Origin: Mesorhizobium loti
GTDB lineage: Bacteria; Pseudomonadota; Alphaproteobacteria; Rhizobiales; Rhizobiaceae
Direction: 5' to 3'
DNA: 64,000 nucleotides
Assembly (NCBI GenBank): GCA_002356515.1
Contig: AP017605.1
Location: forward strand, 434,001-498,000
Shown here: piece by piece, positions 46,879 through 55,129 of the stretch
Layout: the number at the start of each line of letters is the position of its first letter
How positions within the stretch are numbered: position 1 is the stretch's first letter
Translations under genes and position numbers: made by a program
The notes under the pieces: generated by a model
What the model was told of the DNA's origin: nothing
What the model saw: only the letters and a program-made list of their open reading frames with translations
Database searches by the model: none

Positions 46879-47985
46879 TTATTTTCTTGTCACGGGAGCC
46901 CAACCCGAAATCTCGTCGGGCAAGTCAAAATTGGCAACCTTGGCCAACTGTTGTACAGCCTGGACGCGGTTAACAATACCCACTTCGTTCGCAGCATTCC
47001 GGTCTCCGCTTGCTGAATAACCGCTCAGGGCATCGGCAAACGCATGGACATCGAAATCCCAATCTTCCTTTTGGCTCGCTTGCAACGTTTGCGCATCATG
47101 ATACTTGCACTTCAAACCGGTTCCCAGCACTAGGACGAATTGAAGGTTCCATAGCTCATAATTGCCCGGATTGTCCTTTTCGTCTTCAAATCTAGATCTC
47201 AAAGTCTCTAGCCGGGCGCAGGCAGCACTGCGCGTGCTGTCTTTCAACACGAGGCTGTCAAGATCTGTTATGATTGGCGCCCGAATGAGCCGATCACGGG
47301 ATCTAACAATTCTCAGACTGTCTGCTATGTCGCGACTTTTCACCAAGGGGTTATGGGCCAGAAAGCTGGTCAGGATGGGCGCGGATTGCGCGGTCCATTC
47401 CTCGAGCTTGTCTGCAGCTTGTGCCGTGTCGCCGTCGACGACGAGTTTGACCTTTGAGATCAGCGCGGATGAAGATTGCACCAACCAATAGGCAACGCCC
47501 ACATCGGCTTCAACCGGAGACGCGTTGAGAGCCTGGCGTTCCCGGAAGAGGATCCTGGCGCGTTGATTGATCCGGAAAATTTCCTGGGTATTCGTTGACA
47601 GGGATGTGTCGGCGACGAACTCACGCACGATCTGATCGCTGGCAACTGGCTCGGTTGGAACGATGCTCGCATAAAGCAGCGCAGCGTTTCGCTGAAACGG
47701 AATATCGAAACTAAGATCGAAGTCCGAAAAACCGGCTTTCCCGGCTGCCAAGGTCACGTCCAATGTCTCGATCGGAGACGCATCCGGTAGTGTGAGATTG
47801 AAGGTGGTCTGGGCAGGGTTCGGAGCCTCATTCGACTTGGCGCCCTTCACAGTGCCGACGGGTGATTTGGTCAAAGCGCCGAAATCTGATGGTACGTCGG
47901 ATTTTATTGTCACGGTAACAGCATTGGATGGTGACGCTGCAGCCATTGCCACCAAGAAAAGTGCTGCTTTAAGACCATTTTTCAC
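46879..47985 (-). CDS. Secreted hypothetical protein
   Basis: A 368-residue exported protein: signal peptide MKNGLKAALFLVAMAAASPSNA, then a beta-rich segment (TVTIKSDVPSDFGALTKSPVG, TTFNLTLPDASPIETLDVTLA) and a helical C-terminal half. No family is recognised. Its ATG overlaps the stop of the 177-residue membrane gene by 4 nt, so it is the last gene of the operon starting at 50273 with two peptidoglycan-active proteins. Confidence 0.7.
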   Translation of the reverse strand: MKNGLKAALFLVAMAAASPSNAVTVTIKSDVPSDFGALTKSPVGTVKGAKSNEAPNPAQTTFNLTLPDASPIETLDVTLAAGKAGFSDFDLSFDIPFQRNAALLYASIVPTEPVASDQIVREFVADTSLSTNTQEIFRINQRARILFRERQALNASPVEADVGVAYWLVQSSSALISKVKLVVDGDTAQAADKLEEWTAQSAPILTSFLAHNPLVKSRDIADSLRIVRSRDRLIRAPIITDLDSLVLKDSTRSAACARLETLRSRFEDEKDNPGNYELWNLQFVLVLGTGLKCKYHDAQTLQASQKEDWDFDVHAFADALSGYSASGDRNAANEVGIVNRVQAVQQLAKVANFDLPDEISGWAPVTRK

Positions 47986-48515
47986 TTCGGGCTGAACCCC
48001 ATCAGTTGCTGCGCATAAAACCCGTAAAAGGCAAGCGTCGCCGCAGCCAAGCCGCGAATTGCCGTAGGAGTGGCCTTCGCGTTAATGATGGTTACGCTGT
48101 CAGCTGCAACGGACAGCGTCGCCAGGGAAACGAAGCCCAGAACGGCTCCAAAGAGGCACAAGAGCAACGCCGAATATCCAACTTCGCTCAAGTCCTCCGT
48201 GACCACCATCGGCTTAGCCGTCTCGTCTACCTTGTAACAGACGACGGCAACCATACCGGGGATCAGCACTTGCAGAACGAAACCGAGAGACACAAAACTT
48301 TCGGAAAACGGCAACTGCAAGAAGTCAAAAAGGGTCGCCCACCAGGCGGGTGAAAATCCGTACTTCCTAGCGATCAATGCGGTATCGGCAACGATCCAGA
48401 TGACGTTGGGCGCAACGAGCAGAAATAGGAGCACCCATCCTGCTACCGCCCGCAGCGGCTTCTCATCGATAAGTCGCTGGTTTAGTGTTTTTGCTGGCAC
48501 GGTATCTGTTTCCAA
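47982..48515 (-). CDS. Four-TM membrane protein
   Basis: A 177-residue integral membrane protein with four predicted helices (AVAGWVLLFLLVAPNVIWIVADTA; SLGFVLQVLIPGMVAVVCYK; SALLLCLFGAVLGFVSLATLSV; GLAAATLAFYGFYAQQLMG). No family is recognised. It is 30 nt after the SLT-SH3b gene and overlaps the next gene by 4 nt, so it is translationally coupled within the hydrolase operon. Confidence 0.75.
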   Translation of the reverse strand: METDTVPAKTLNQRLIDEKPLRAVAGWVLLFLLVAPNVIWIVADTALIARKYGFSPAWWATLFDFLQLPFSESFVSLGFVLQVLIPGMVAVVCYKVDETAKPMVVTEDLSEVGYSALLLCLFGAVLGFVSLATLSVAADSVTIINAKATPTAIRGLAAATLAFYGFYAQQLMGFSPK

Positions 48516-48545
48516 GGTCGGGGCAACGCTAACGCTCTGGCTCAG

Positions 48546-49496
48546 TCAGCCAGGTTCTATGACCATTTCAGTGCTGTTCGGATGGCTTGCGGCGGGGACG
48601 ATGAATGCGCCGAAAACGTATCCGTCCAACAGCCCGTCATTCTCCAGGTCGACTTGCGCCCAATTGTTGTCAGGCCCTGCGATGGCCACAACTTGAAGAG
48701 TCGTATTGGCAGGAAGCGTCTGGAGCGCCTGGAATTCGGTGCCGGGTCCGCCACGCAATTTCAGGCCGCCTCTGGCTATGACAACATATGGGCCGGGCGT
48801 TATCGCCGGTGGCTCGCTCTCGACAGATCGCGACAGTGCAAGATAATCGGCAATGTACTCCCCGTAATATTTCGTCCCGTCGAAATACCCTTGTTTCAGC
48901 CCTTTGCTCGCCTTGAAGCCTCCCGTGTTGTAGGCAATTGCAACGCAGGCGAACTCATAATCGCTGATTGATTTGCGGGCCTCGAGGCCAATCGTTTTAA
49001 GCCCCCTGGCCAACTCCTTCAGGCAGTGATCCAGGGTGTTGGAAAAGAGTTCGTATTTCTTGTCGAGGAAATAATCCGGGTCTTCAAGGAAGAACTGCAG
49101 GTCGCGCTGGAACACTCCGTAGCCGTGGCAAAATTTTTCGGCTTTTGCGACCGCTCCCTCGTAACCCGGCACGTATGCGGCCATGTCCTCCAGGGCCGCG
49201 CGCGCGATTGTGAACATCTCCCCACCACGAGGCTTGGACAAGAGGTCCGCCTTGTTGAGGGGAAACGCCTGTCGGCCCTTGTGGGGCCCCTTGTAATCGA
49301 TGGTGTCGCCGACACATAGCGCGGCGATCCTGTCTATCGACAAATTGGCCTTTCGCAAGACTGACCAGATAGAGCCTGTTTCCTGGCAAGCGATCGCTGT
49401 GATCATATCCACGTCGAACGGCGTGCCGGAGACTGCAGCTGTTATTTGCGTGGCGAACTGCTGTTTGAACCAGCCGATATCGTCAGCAGATGGCAT
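48546..49496 (-). CDS. Transglycosylase/lysozyme-like protein with C-terminal SH3b domain
   Basis: A 316-residue protein. The N-terminal 215 residues resemble a lysozyme-superfamily glycan hydrolase: MITAIACQETGSIWS with a candidate catalytic Glu, FCHGYGVFQRDLQFF, and FACVAIAYNTGGF near the end of the fold. Residues about 237-300 form a bacterial SH3 domain (GGLKLRGGPGTEFQALQTLP, NNWAQVDL, DGLLDGYVFGAF). There is no signal peptide. The SH3b is a near-duplicate of that in the adjacent gene. GGTGGAGTGAAAC precedes the ATG. Confidence 0.78.
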   Translation of the reverse strand: MPSADDIGWFKQQFATQITAAVSGTPFDVDMITAIACQETGSIWSVLRKANLSIDRIAALCVGDTIDYKGPHKGRQAFPLNKADLLSKPRGGEMFTIARAALEDMAAYVPGYEGAVAKAEKFCHGYGVFQRDLQFFLEDPDYFLDKKYELFSNTLDHCLKELARGLKTIGLEARKSISDYEFACVAIAYNTGGFKASKGLKQGYFDGTKYYGEYIADYLALSRSVESEPPAITPGPYVVIARGGLKLRGGPGTEFQALQTLPANTTLQVVAIAGPDNNWAQVDLENDGLLDGYVFGAFIVPAASHPNSTEMVIEPG

Positions 49497-49517
49497 GTTT
49501 CACTCCACCATTCTACT

Positions 49518-50273
49518 TCATGCGGCTTCCGGCTCTGGGGCCGCTTCGTTGCCGGTTGGATTGTCCACGGGTGCCAGAAAGGTCGCTAAAACGTGCCCGT
49601 CGAGGAGCCCGTCTCCTTGCAGATCCACCTTCGCCCACGCATTGTTTTCGCTTTCGAAGGCGACGACGGTAAGTTCGGTGCCCAATGGCAATGTTTCCAC
49701 GGCCTCGAACTCGGTCCCTGGTCCAAGCCGCAGCTTCAGGCCTGAGCGAGCAATGACCTGATAGCGGCCGGGTTTTTCTGCCTTCAAGGGCAGCGTTTTT
49801 GCGGAATTCCAACCTGCCTCCGCCGCCGCTGTCAGCCAACGCGGCGCGTTGACCGATTTTCCTCCGGCTCCCCAGGTCAGCTGCGACCGGTCGTCAACCG
49901 ACGTGCCAAAGCCGACATGGATCGTGCGATCGCCCATATAGCCGACACCGGCGCCGATTCCGGTCGCTCCCCGCGCAGCGCAGGCCGTCACAAACGCTGA
50001 GACTACGGGATCTGCGGCGTTGTCACTGAAGGTCTTCGCGGCCCCGCCAACGATCAGTTGCAAGTCTGCCGCGCGACCATGATCGTGGCGCGTCGAGCCC
50101 GTCCTGCGGGTCCCCTCGCCTTTTGCAGGCTGGCCTCCTGAAACAATCCGGATCTCGTCGATGCCGACCGCGTTGCCGGCGCCTTCAAGCACGGTTTTCA
50201 GCTCGTCTGATATGGGAAGGTTACGGATGGCCGATGCGGGAGGTCCGGAGAAAGTCACCATTTTAGCCCCCAA
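49518..50273 (-). CDS. DD-peptidase-like (M15 fold) protein with C-terminal SH3b domain
   Basis: A 251-residue protein. The first 150 residues look like the hedgehog/DD-peptidase (M15-type) fold, with RIVSGGQ, zinc-ligand motif GSTRHDHGRAADLQL and late TIHVGFG. Residues about 172-235 are an SH3b domain (SGLKLRLGPGTEFEAVETLP, NAWAKVDL, DGLLDGHVLATF) closely similar to that of the next gene. It is the first gene of the operon 50273 to 46879, and a 7-bp inverted repeat lies just upstream. There is no signal peptide. Met5 (MVTFSGPP) is a possible start. Confidence 0.75.
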   Translation of the reverse strand: MGAKMVTFSGPPASAIRNLPISDELKTVLEGAGNAVGIDEIRIVSGGQPAKGEGTRRTGSTRHDHGRAADLQLIVGGAAKTFSDNAADPVVSAFVTACAARGATGIGAGVGYMGDRTIHVGFGTSVDDRSQLTWGAGGKSVNAPRWLTAAAEAGWNSAKTLPLKAEKPGRYQVIARSGLKLRLGPGTEFEAVETLPLGTELTVVAFESENNAWAKVDLQGDGLLDGHVLATFLAPVDNPTGNEAAPEPEAA

Positions 50274-50288
50274 TAGAGTTCTAAGAAA

Positions 50289-50312
50289 CGCCTATCATTG
50301 TGACAATAGGCG
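50289..50312. promoter_or_regulatory. Inverted repeat before the SH3b-hydrolase operon
   Basis: CGCCTAT (50289-50295) and ATAGGCG (50306-50312) are exact reverse complements around a 10-nt loop containing TTGTGACA. It begins 16 nt upstream of the start codon, a good position for an operator or leader hairpin. Confidence 0.5.
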
Positions 50313-50733
50313 CGCCTTGAAAACGACTAAAAATCTATGCTGTGGACTGCCGCTGTCTAACGAAACGAATCCATTCTTTTACAGCAAAGTCAATGATGTT
50401 TTTTATCGATATCTAAATTAGCCTTCACATTGCCATCTAGACCATCCTAGAAGGACACATTGTTGGCGGTGGAAGCATAAATTGTCATAGCGCGAGCAAA
50501 CAAACATAAGGGGCGGATCGCGGACGCAACTGCGATGGCGTGCTTTGCTTTCGGCGCCGGCGGCATGGCTGCCGGGTGTCGGAGCGGCCGTCGCGGACTT
50601 CGCGCGCTCCTCTATCCAGGTGTGGCGCCAGAGATTTGGCAAGGTGCCTACTGAGCGCCGAGGCCCTGCTAGAGCGGTTCACGACTTGACGGACTCGAAG
50701 GGGATTCCCGATTTTGTCAGTTTTGTGATTCAA

Positions 50734-50761
50734 GATGCTGGCTGGAGTGGAGGCCAGCATC
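50734..50761. repeat. Inverted repeat at the IS630-like fragment
   Basis: GATGCTGGC (50734-50742) and GCCAGCATC (50753-50761) form a perfect 9-bp stem immediately before the transposase fragment, probably part of the element's left end. Confidence 0.5.
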
Positions 50762-50763
50762 TG

Positions 50764-51000
50764 ATGACCCAACCTCTTTCCAATGATCTTCGCGAGCGGG
50801 TTGTGGCAGCGGTTTTGAGTGGCGAGAGCCGCCGGTCGGCTGCGAAACGGCTCGGCATTTCGATTTCGGCCGCTGTGAAGCTGTTGCAGCGCCATGGGAC
50901 GACCGGCTCGGTTGGCACCGGGCACGATGGGTGGACATCGTAAGAGGGTGCTGGAGCCGCACCGTGCCTTCATCGAGGCGCGTATAACCTTGACGACGAA
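50764..51000 (+). mobile_element. IS630-family transposase fragment
   Basis: The plus strand encodes the N-terminal HTH of an IS630-type transposase: MTQPLSNDLRERVVAAV...SRRSAAKRLGISISAAVKLLQRHG. After a frameshift near 50930 it continues with GGHRKRVLEPHRAFIEARI. The catalytic DDE part is absent, so the element is dead. It separates the SH3b-hydrolase operon from the protease gene. Confidence 0.8.
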
Positions 51001-51639
51001 GAAGCCTACAACCATAAAAGCTAAGGCATCGAAGAAGGCGTCTCCTGGGCGAAAGCCTGTCTCACCCAAGCGCGTCCGAACACCGCGATAGGAGACACTG
51101 CACCCACGCAGCGCCTTAGCCCAACCTTATCGTAGCGCCAAACCAGGATCCGACGCCCCATTCCGACGATAGAAAAAGAGCGCCTCCTCGAAAGTGGGTC
51201 TTGCGATGTAGCGGTCTTCCGACTCGAACCCTCGATCGTGAGCGGACGCCTCCATGATCAAGTCTGTCCCACGGCGTAACCGGACTTACCAATCTCCTTC
51301 ATCAGTACGTGTAATTAGGCTGGAGGAGTAAGGCAGAAAGTTCGAAAAGCTTCCAAGAACCCCAGCCAGCTTGAAAATCAACTACTTAGCTGAGGAAAAG
51401 GCGCCAAATACGACACGTGTTCATGTTGCAATACCCTCCGCAGAAAACCTAATGTTTTCAACGATTGTCACGCATTGCGGTTTATTCCGTGCAACATGAT
51501 TTGCAACATGGCGACAAGGAAAAGGCCGCCGCACCCGGTTTTGAACTTCAGCGCTACGGCATCAAAGTTCAGCATAACAGTGTGCGAAGGCCAGATTCCC
51601 TGGTTGCGAGCAGGCCATCGTCGTTAACGGAGCAAGCAA
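51001..51639. other. Gene-poor stretch upstream of protease gene
   Basis: Holds the tail of the IS fragment, a very short minus-strand frame (51127-51255) and the leader of the protease gene. An 8-bp direct repeat GCAACATG occurs twice near 51493-51510. No other gene is supported. Confidence 0.5.
51127..51255 (-). CDS. Very short hypothetical frame or gene remnant
   Basis: A 42-codon frame with a protein-like composition (EDRYIARPTFEEALFFYRRNG). It has no clear ribosome-binding site, so it may be the C-terminal remnant of a larger protein lost at the IS boundary. Confidence 0.25.
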   Translation of the reverse strand: MEASAHDRGFESEDRYIARPTFEEALFFYRRNGASDPGLALR

Positions 51640-52470
51640 TTGGATAATCCGGAGCCTTACGACGTCAGTGACCTTGTCGAAACAGCCACCGCCAGATCGA
51701 CTGTCGGATTGCTTTGTGTCGACGCCGGCAAACGACTAAGACCATTCGGATCTGGAGTGCTCGTAAAACGCTACGGGGTCAGAGGCATCCTTACCTGTGC
51801 GCACGTCTTTGACCTGATTCACAGGCAGAGCGAGGTCGGCATCTGCCTTTTTCCAGCAGCCGAAAATCGGCGCCAGAGCGCGAGTTTTGCTGTGGCCGAT
51901 ATCGACCACCGCTTGACGGTTAGGCACTATGAGAATTCTGCTGGACTAGGACCTGACATAGCGTTTTTCGTTCCTCCTCAACACGTCATGGATAGTCTTG
52001 CGGCTATCGGCACGGAGGTCGATCTAGGCCTGCATCTCCGGAAATTTGGCGAGACTGAACCGAACCTAGCGTCGGTTATCGCAGCAGTCGGCGTTGTCGG
52101 AGCAATGACACCGGACGCTCGATGGAATCAGTCCAGGTTAACGGTGGAGGTTGGCAGCCTGATCAATATCGGCACCATAGGCGAGCCAGTCGACCAAAAA
52201 GGGTTTGACCTCCTTACTCTAACTCCAGACCAGACCGACTTTGCCTTGCCTGAAAACTATGCCGCCATCAGCGGTGGCGGGCTTTGGAAGCTATTTTTTG
52301 CAAAGGGAGGAAGCGGCCATGTTTTCTGCGTCCAACGGCGCCTCATCGGCACCGCTTTCTATCAACAGCACCCGCGACTGGTCTGCCACGGTCCGGAAAG
52401 TATATATAAGATTGTGTTGCCGGAACTGGACCTGCGAATTGAGGAAGTCCAACGGATAGCAGGGCTTTGA
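51640..52470 (+). CDS. Trypsin-like serine protease (cytoplasmic)
   Basis: A 276-residue protein with a chymotrypsin-fold arrangement and no signal peptide. FGSGVLVKRYGVRGILTCAHVFDL contains the candidate catalytic His55, GPDIAFFVP Asp106 and AAISGGGLWKL Ser211. The start is TTG at 51640 with GGAG seven nt upstream. Intracellular trypsin-like proteins of this type (SGGGLW) are frequent in accessory and conflict loci. The spacing of the triad supports activity, but the substrate is unknown. Confidence 0.72.
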   Translation: MDNPEPYDVSDLVETATARSTVGLLCVDAGKRLRPFGSGVLVKRYGVRGILTCAHVFDLIHRQSEVGICLFPAAENRRQSASFAVADIDHRLTVRHYENSAGLGPDIAFFVPPQHVMDSLAAIGTEVDLGLHLRKFGETEPNLASVIAAVGVVGAMTPDARWNQSRLTVEVGSLINIGTIGEPVDQKGFDLLTLTPDQTDFALPENYAAISGGGLWKLFFAKGGSGHVFCVQRRLIGTAFYQQHPRLVCHGPESIYKIVLPELDLRIEEVQRIAGL

Positions 52471-52473
52471 GCT

Positions 52474-52986
52474 TCAGCCCCCTACCCGTCCATTGTAAGC
52501 CTCACGCAACTGCCGGGTCTTGATCTCGACGTCTTCGACGTGCGCCACAACGACCTCGCGTTTGCGCTCGACCAGCGCGAGTGCGTCCGCGGCGCTGAAT
52601 CCGCTCTTTGCGTAGGAAGCCAAGTCCTCCAGCAGACTGGCGACCAACAGTTCGGTGACGTAGCCCAGGCGCGCCACGTCGTTGATCGCCGGCTCTAGGT
52701 CGGTGTGCCGGTCGGCCGCATGGATTCGATTAACCGCTAGTTGGCTTATCGCGGCCGAGGGAGGTTCCTGTTGGACGGTGATTACTTTCGACAAACCGGG
52801 CGCGAGCGGGAGTGGCAAAATCCGGTCTACGTTATCCGAACGCTGCCTGAGAACCTTAAGCGTATTGATGGCGAGCCAGCCTTCGACACATGGACGGGCG
52901 GCTGGTTGGGAGTAGCCAGCAAGCAGATGGAAGACCACGCCGAATTCCACAAACAATGGTATTTGCGAGATATGCTCTAGCACCAT
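52474..52986 (-). CDS. Hypothetical protein
   Basis: A 170-residue protein of unknown family. The C-terminal half is helical and strongly protein-like (LGYVTELLVASLLEDLASYAKSGFSAADALALVERKREVVVAHVEDVEIKTRQLREAYNG by composition). It ends 4 nt beyond the protease stop in convergent orientation. The start is uncertain: an ATG at 53043 would overlap the next plus-strand gene, while that at 52986 has only a weak GGAA upstream. Confidence 0.5.
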   Translation of the reverse strand: MVLEHISQIPLFVEFGVVFHLLAGYSQPAARPCVEGWLAINTLKVLRQRSDNVDRILPLPLAPGLSKVITVQQEPPSAAISQLAVNRIHAADRHTDLEPAINDVARLGYVTELLVASLLEDLASYAKSGFSAADALALVERKREVVVAHVEDVEIKTRQLREAYNGRVGG

Positions 52987-53006
52987 GTTTCCAAGGGGGA
53001 TGGCTA

Positions 53007-53282
53007 TTGACTGCAGACATTCTAAATACCATCGGTCTAACAATGGGCATGCTTGGTGTGGTCTTGATCTTCATATGGGGGCCACCACTTCCCGACTTCG
53101 AAGAAACTGTTAGTCTCGCCATCCAACCGGCTACCGTGCTCGCAGATGGGACGAAAATCTCTGACATCATAGCCGCCAATCAAAAACGAAAACGCCGTCA
53201 CAAAATCATATCAAGCATAGGATTGGGGCTGATCTTCTTTGGATATGGAGCGCAACTTTGCGCTCTGTGGACGACGCACTGA
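53007..53282 (+). CDS. Small two-TM membrane protein
   Basis: A 91-residue protein with TM helices TIGLTMGMLGVVLIFIWG and ISSIGLGLIFFGYGAQLCALW around a polar loop containing QKRKRRHK. It starts at TTG with AAGGGGGA six nt upstream. No family is recognised. With the next gene it forms a plus-strand pair of small membrane proteins after the protease. Confidence 0.6.
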   Translation: MTADILNTIGLTMGMLGVVLIFIWGPPLPDFEETVSLAIQPATVLADGTKISDIIAANQKRKRRHKIISSIGLGLIFFGYGAQLCALWTTH

Positions 53283-53391
53283 GGGAGGTCTAAGATAAAA
53301 TTTGATGGTCTACAAAGTCTGTCGTTGACCGCTTGTGTTGCAAGTCACTTAGTGTTCTCCTCATCTCACGAAGCGATGCTGAGGTACTGAA

Positions 53392-53832
53392 ATGGCGCTA
53401 GGATCCAGCGAACTGGTTAGTTATGCCCAAAAATTCTGGGATGCCGAGAACAATGTTATCACCATAATATATGGCCTCACTTTTGCTGTTTATGTAATAA
53501 TTGCTCAATATCCAGACGTTCGTCGCATGATAAAAGAGTACTATACCCCGTTAATGATATTCGCCTCGTCTGGGAACATATTATTAGTTGTACTTCTTGT
53601 TCGACTATGGTGGATAGAATCTTATATTTTAGTGGATGCTGGCTACAGCCCGACCATGCAATGGGCGCTCATGCATGCGTGCGTGACTCGAGTTTTACTT
53701 GTCGTTTTTAACTTTGCAATGTACGCAACTGTTTTGCGCTATGTTAAGGTGAAGCCAATTGGGGGCCAGCTTTTCGGAAAAAAACTCGGCTTGAGATCGA
53801 CGAGGCAGTCTCGGGACACTAGTGGCCAATAA
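53392..53832 (+). CDS. Three-TM membrane protein
   Basis: A 146-residue integral membrane protein with helices NNVITIIYGLTFAVYVIIA, LMIFASSGNILLVVLLVRL and VTRVLLVVFNFAMYATVL, and a basic C-terminal tail. Codon use is richer in AT than in its neighbours, suggesting separate acquisition. No family is recognised. Confidence 0.65.
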   Translation: MALGSSELVSYAQKFWDAENNVITIIYGLTFAVYVIIAQYPDVRRMIKEYYTPLMIFASSGNILLVVLLVRLWWIESYILVDAGYSPTMQWALMHACVTRVLLVVFNFAMYATVLRYVKVKPIGGQLFGKKLGLRSTRQSRDTSGQ

Positions 53833-54207
53833 GTGAGTAAGCCGCAGGCTCGGATCGCGCTTCGAACGGTTGTCGAAACCGATCGCGGCGCGATCTGCTA
53901 TGCCCCTACCCATGGCCTTTTCCCTCGCGCGCGTCATGCGTGATCGCGTACGCGCAATCGAAGGGATGGATATTGAGCTTGGATACGAACCAACGCACCA
54001 TCCACAAAACTGCGAAAGCTCTGCCGAATCGCAATAGTAATCTGCTCTGCGCCGTGCAGCATCACTTGGCCGGAAATCTCCACCCAGGCCATTATAGTTC
54101 AAATTCAGATTTTGAATATCGAAGGATGTTTTTATCCAAGAAATATGTGTCCGGGACAGCGTCAGGCGCAATGGCGTCCAGGGTTCTCCTATGCCCCCGA
54201 ACATGTC
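53833..54207. other. Intergenic, no gene seen
   Basis: These 375 bp lie between convergent genes. Frames on both strands are open but overlap each other and have no recognisable protein features. Confidence 0.5.
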
Positions 54208-55047
54208 TCAGCATAGGCTCTCGCACGGTACGCCATCCTTGTCGCGGTCGAGCTTCCCGCCCCAAGGGCAGTTGGCCAGATACCAGTTCGCTTCATCGCA
54301 GGAGCTGATCTGCGGGCAGGTTCGACGCGGCTGGCAGGAGTAGCTCTGCGCTACCTGGGGGCGGCCGACGATGCCGAGCGGTTGGCTGCTAGGTGGCCTA
54401 ACGCCGTCTGTGTGCTCTGCCCGCCATTCCCAAGGCGCCTGGAACGTTCCGACCCACAGACCGATCTTTGCCGCCTCGGCCTTCGCCTGCTGCTCCGCAT
54501 AAGCGCCGTGGCTGTATTTGGGCCAATCCAGAGCCAAGCCATTCTCGACAAGCCAGCCGGCAACGCTCTTGCCGTCCGCGCGGTGGCAGTCGCCTACATA
54601 ACGGCTGTACCTGTCCCACGAAACGAAAGTGCAATGCGTGGGTCTGGAGAGTGCGAGGAACGTATCGAGGGCAGCCGCAGATTTGGTGCCGCACTGATAT
54701 CGAAAGCCCTTGGCGTCGTCGCATTGCTGGGCGGATTCGGGCGCGTCGATGCCATTGAAGCGGATGCGCTGCCCGTGGATCTCGATTGTGTCGCCGTCGA
54801 TAACTGAAGCCACCCCGGCGATCGGTGCCGGCGAACGTCCAATCCAGTGAGACGGGTTGAGGTCGGGTGCTCCCTGACTGTGCTGCACGACGAACTGCGT
54901 CGTGTAGGCGGCCATCGCTGCCAGCGTCACAAACACCAGCCGCTTCGGAATACCTGCCAGCAGGCGTGCACGCCGTCGCTGTGCGCCTCTGCGTTTGCGC
55001 CATTGGTCGGACCGATTGTCGTATCGGTATTTGTCCACGCCCCTCAC
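54208..55047 (-). CDS. SNase-like nuclease with C-terminal excalibur domain
   Basis: A 279-residue membrane-anchored or secreted protein: a basic N-terminus (RKRRGAQRRRARLL), one TM near 35-52, then a thermonuclease-fold domain with VIDGDTIEIHGQRIRFNGIDAPE (catalytic region), DRYSRYVGDC and GLALDWPKYS. The end CDEANWYLANCPWGGKLDRDKDGVPCESLC is by pattern (C-x-N-C, DxDxDGxPCE) an excalibur calcium-binding domain. It probably degrades nucleic acid outside the cytoplasm and lies 82 nt downstream of the PAN-domain gene on the same strand. Confidence 0.88.
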   Translation of the reverse strand: MRGVDKYRYDNRSDQWRKRRGAQRRRARLLAGIPKRLVFVTLAAMAAYTTQFVVQHSQGAPDLNPSHWIGRSPAPIAGVASVIDGDTIEIHGQRIRFNGIDAPESAQQCDDAKGFRYQCGTKSAAALDTFLALSRPTHCTFVSWDRYSRYVGDCHRADGKSVAGWLVENGLALDWPKYSHGAYAEQQAKAEAAKIGLWVGTFQAPWEWRAEHTDGVRPPSSQPLGIVGRPQVAQSYSCQPRRTCPQISSCDEANWYLANCPWGGKLDRDKDGVPCESLC

Positions 55048-55129
55048 TCCCCAAAAGGACGATGTGACGCCGCCCGCTCAAGCCAACAGGGGCTGCGCCT
55101 GCGCTTAGGGTGTGGTCGCCTGGTTATCG

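Noticed and set aside
51180..51260. Possible tRNA or attachment site near CGACTCGAACCC
   Set aside because: No cloverleaf can be folded and no direct repeat was found elsewhere in the window.
53695..54204. 169-codon minus-strand frame between convergent genes
   Set aside because: It overlaps the end of the three-TM protein gene antisense and its composition is not protein-like.
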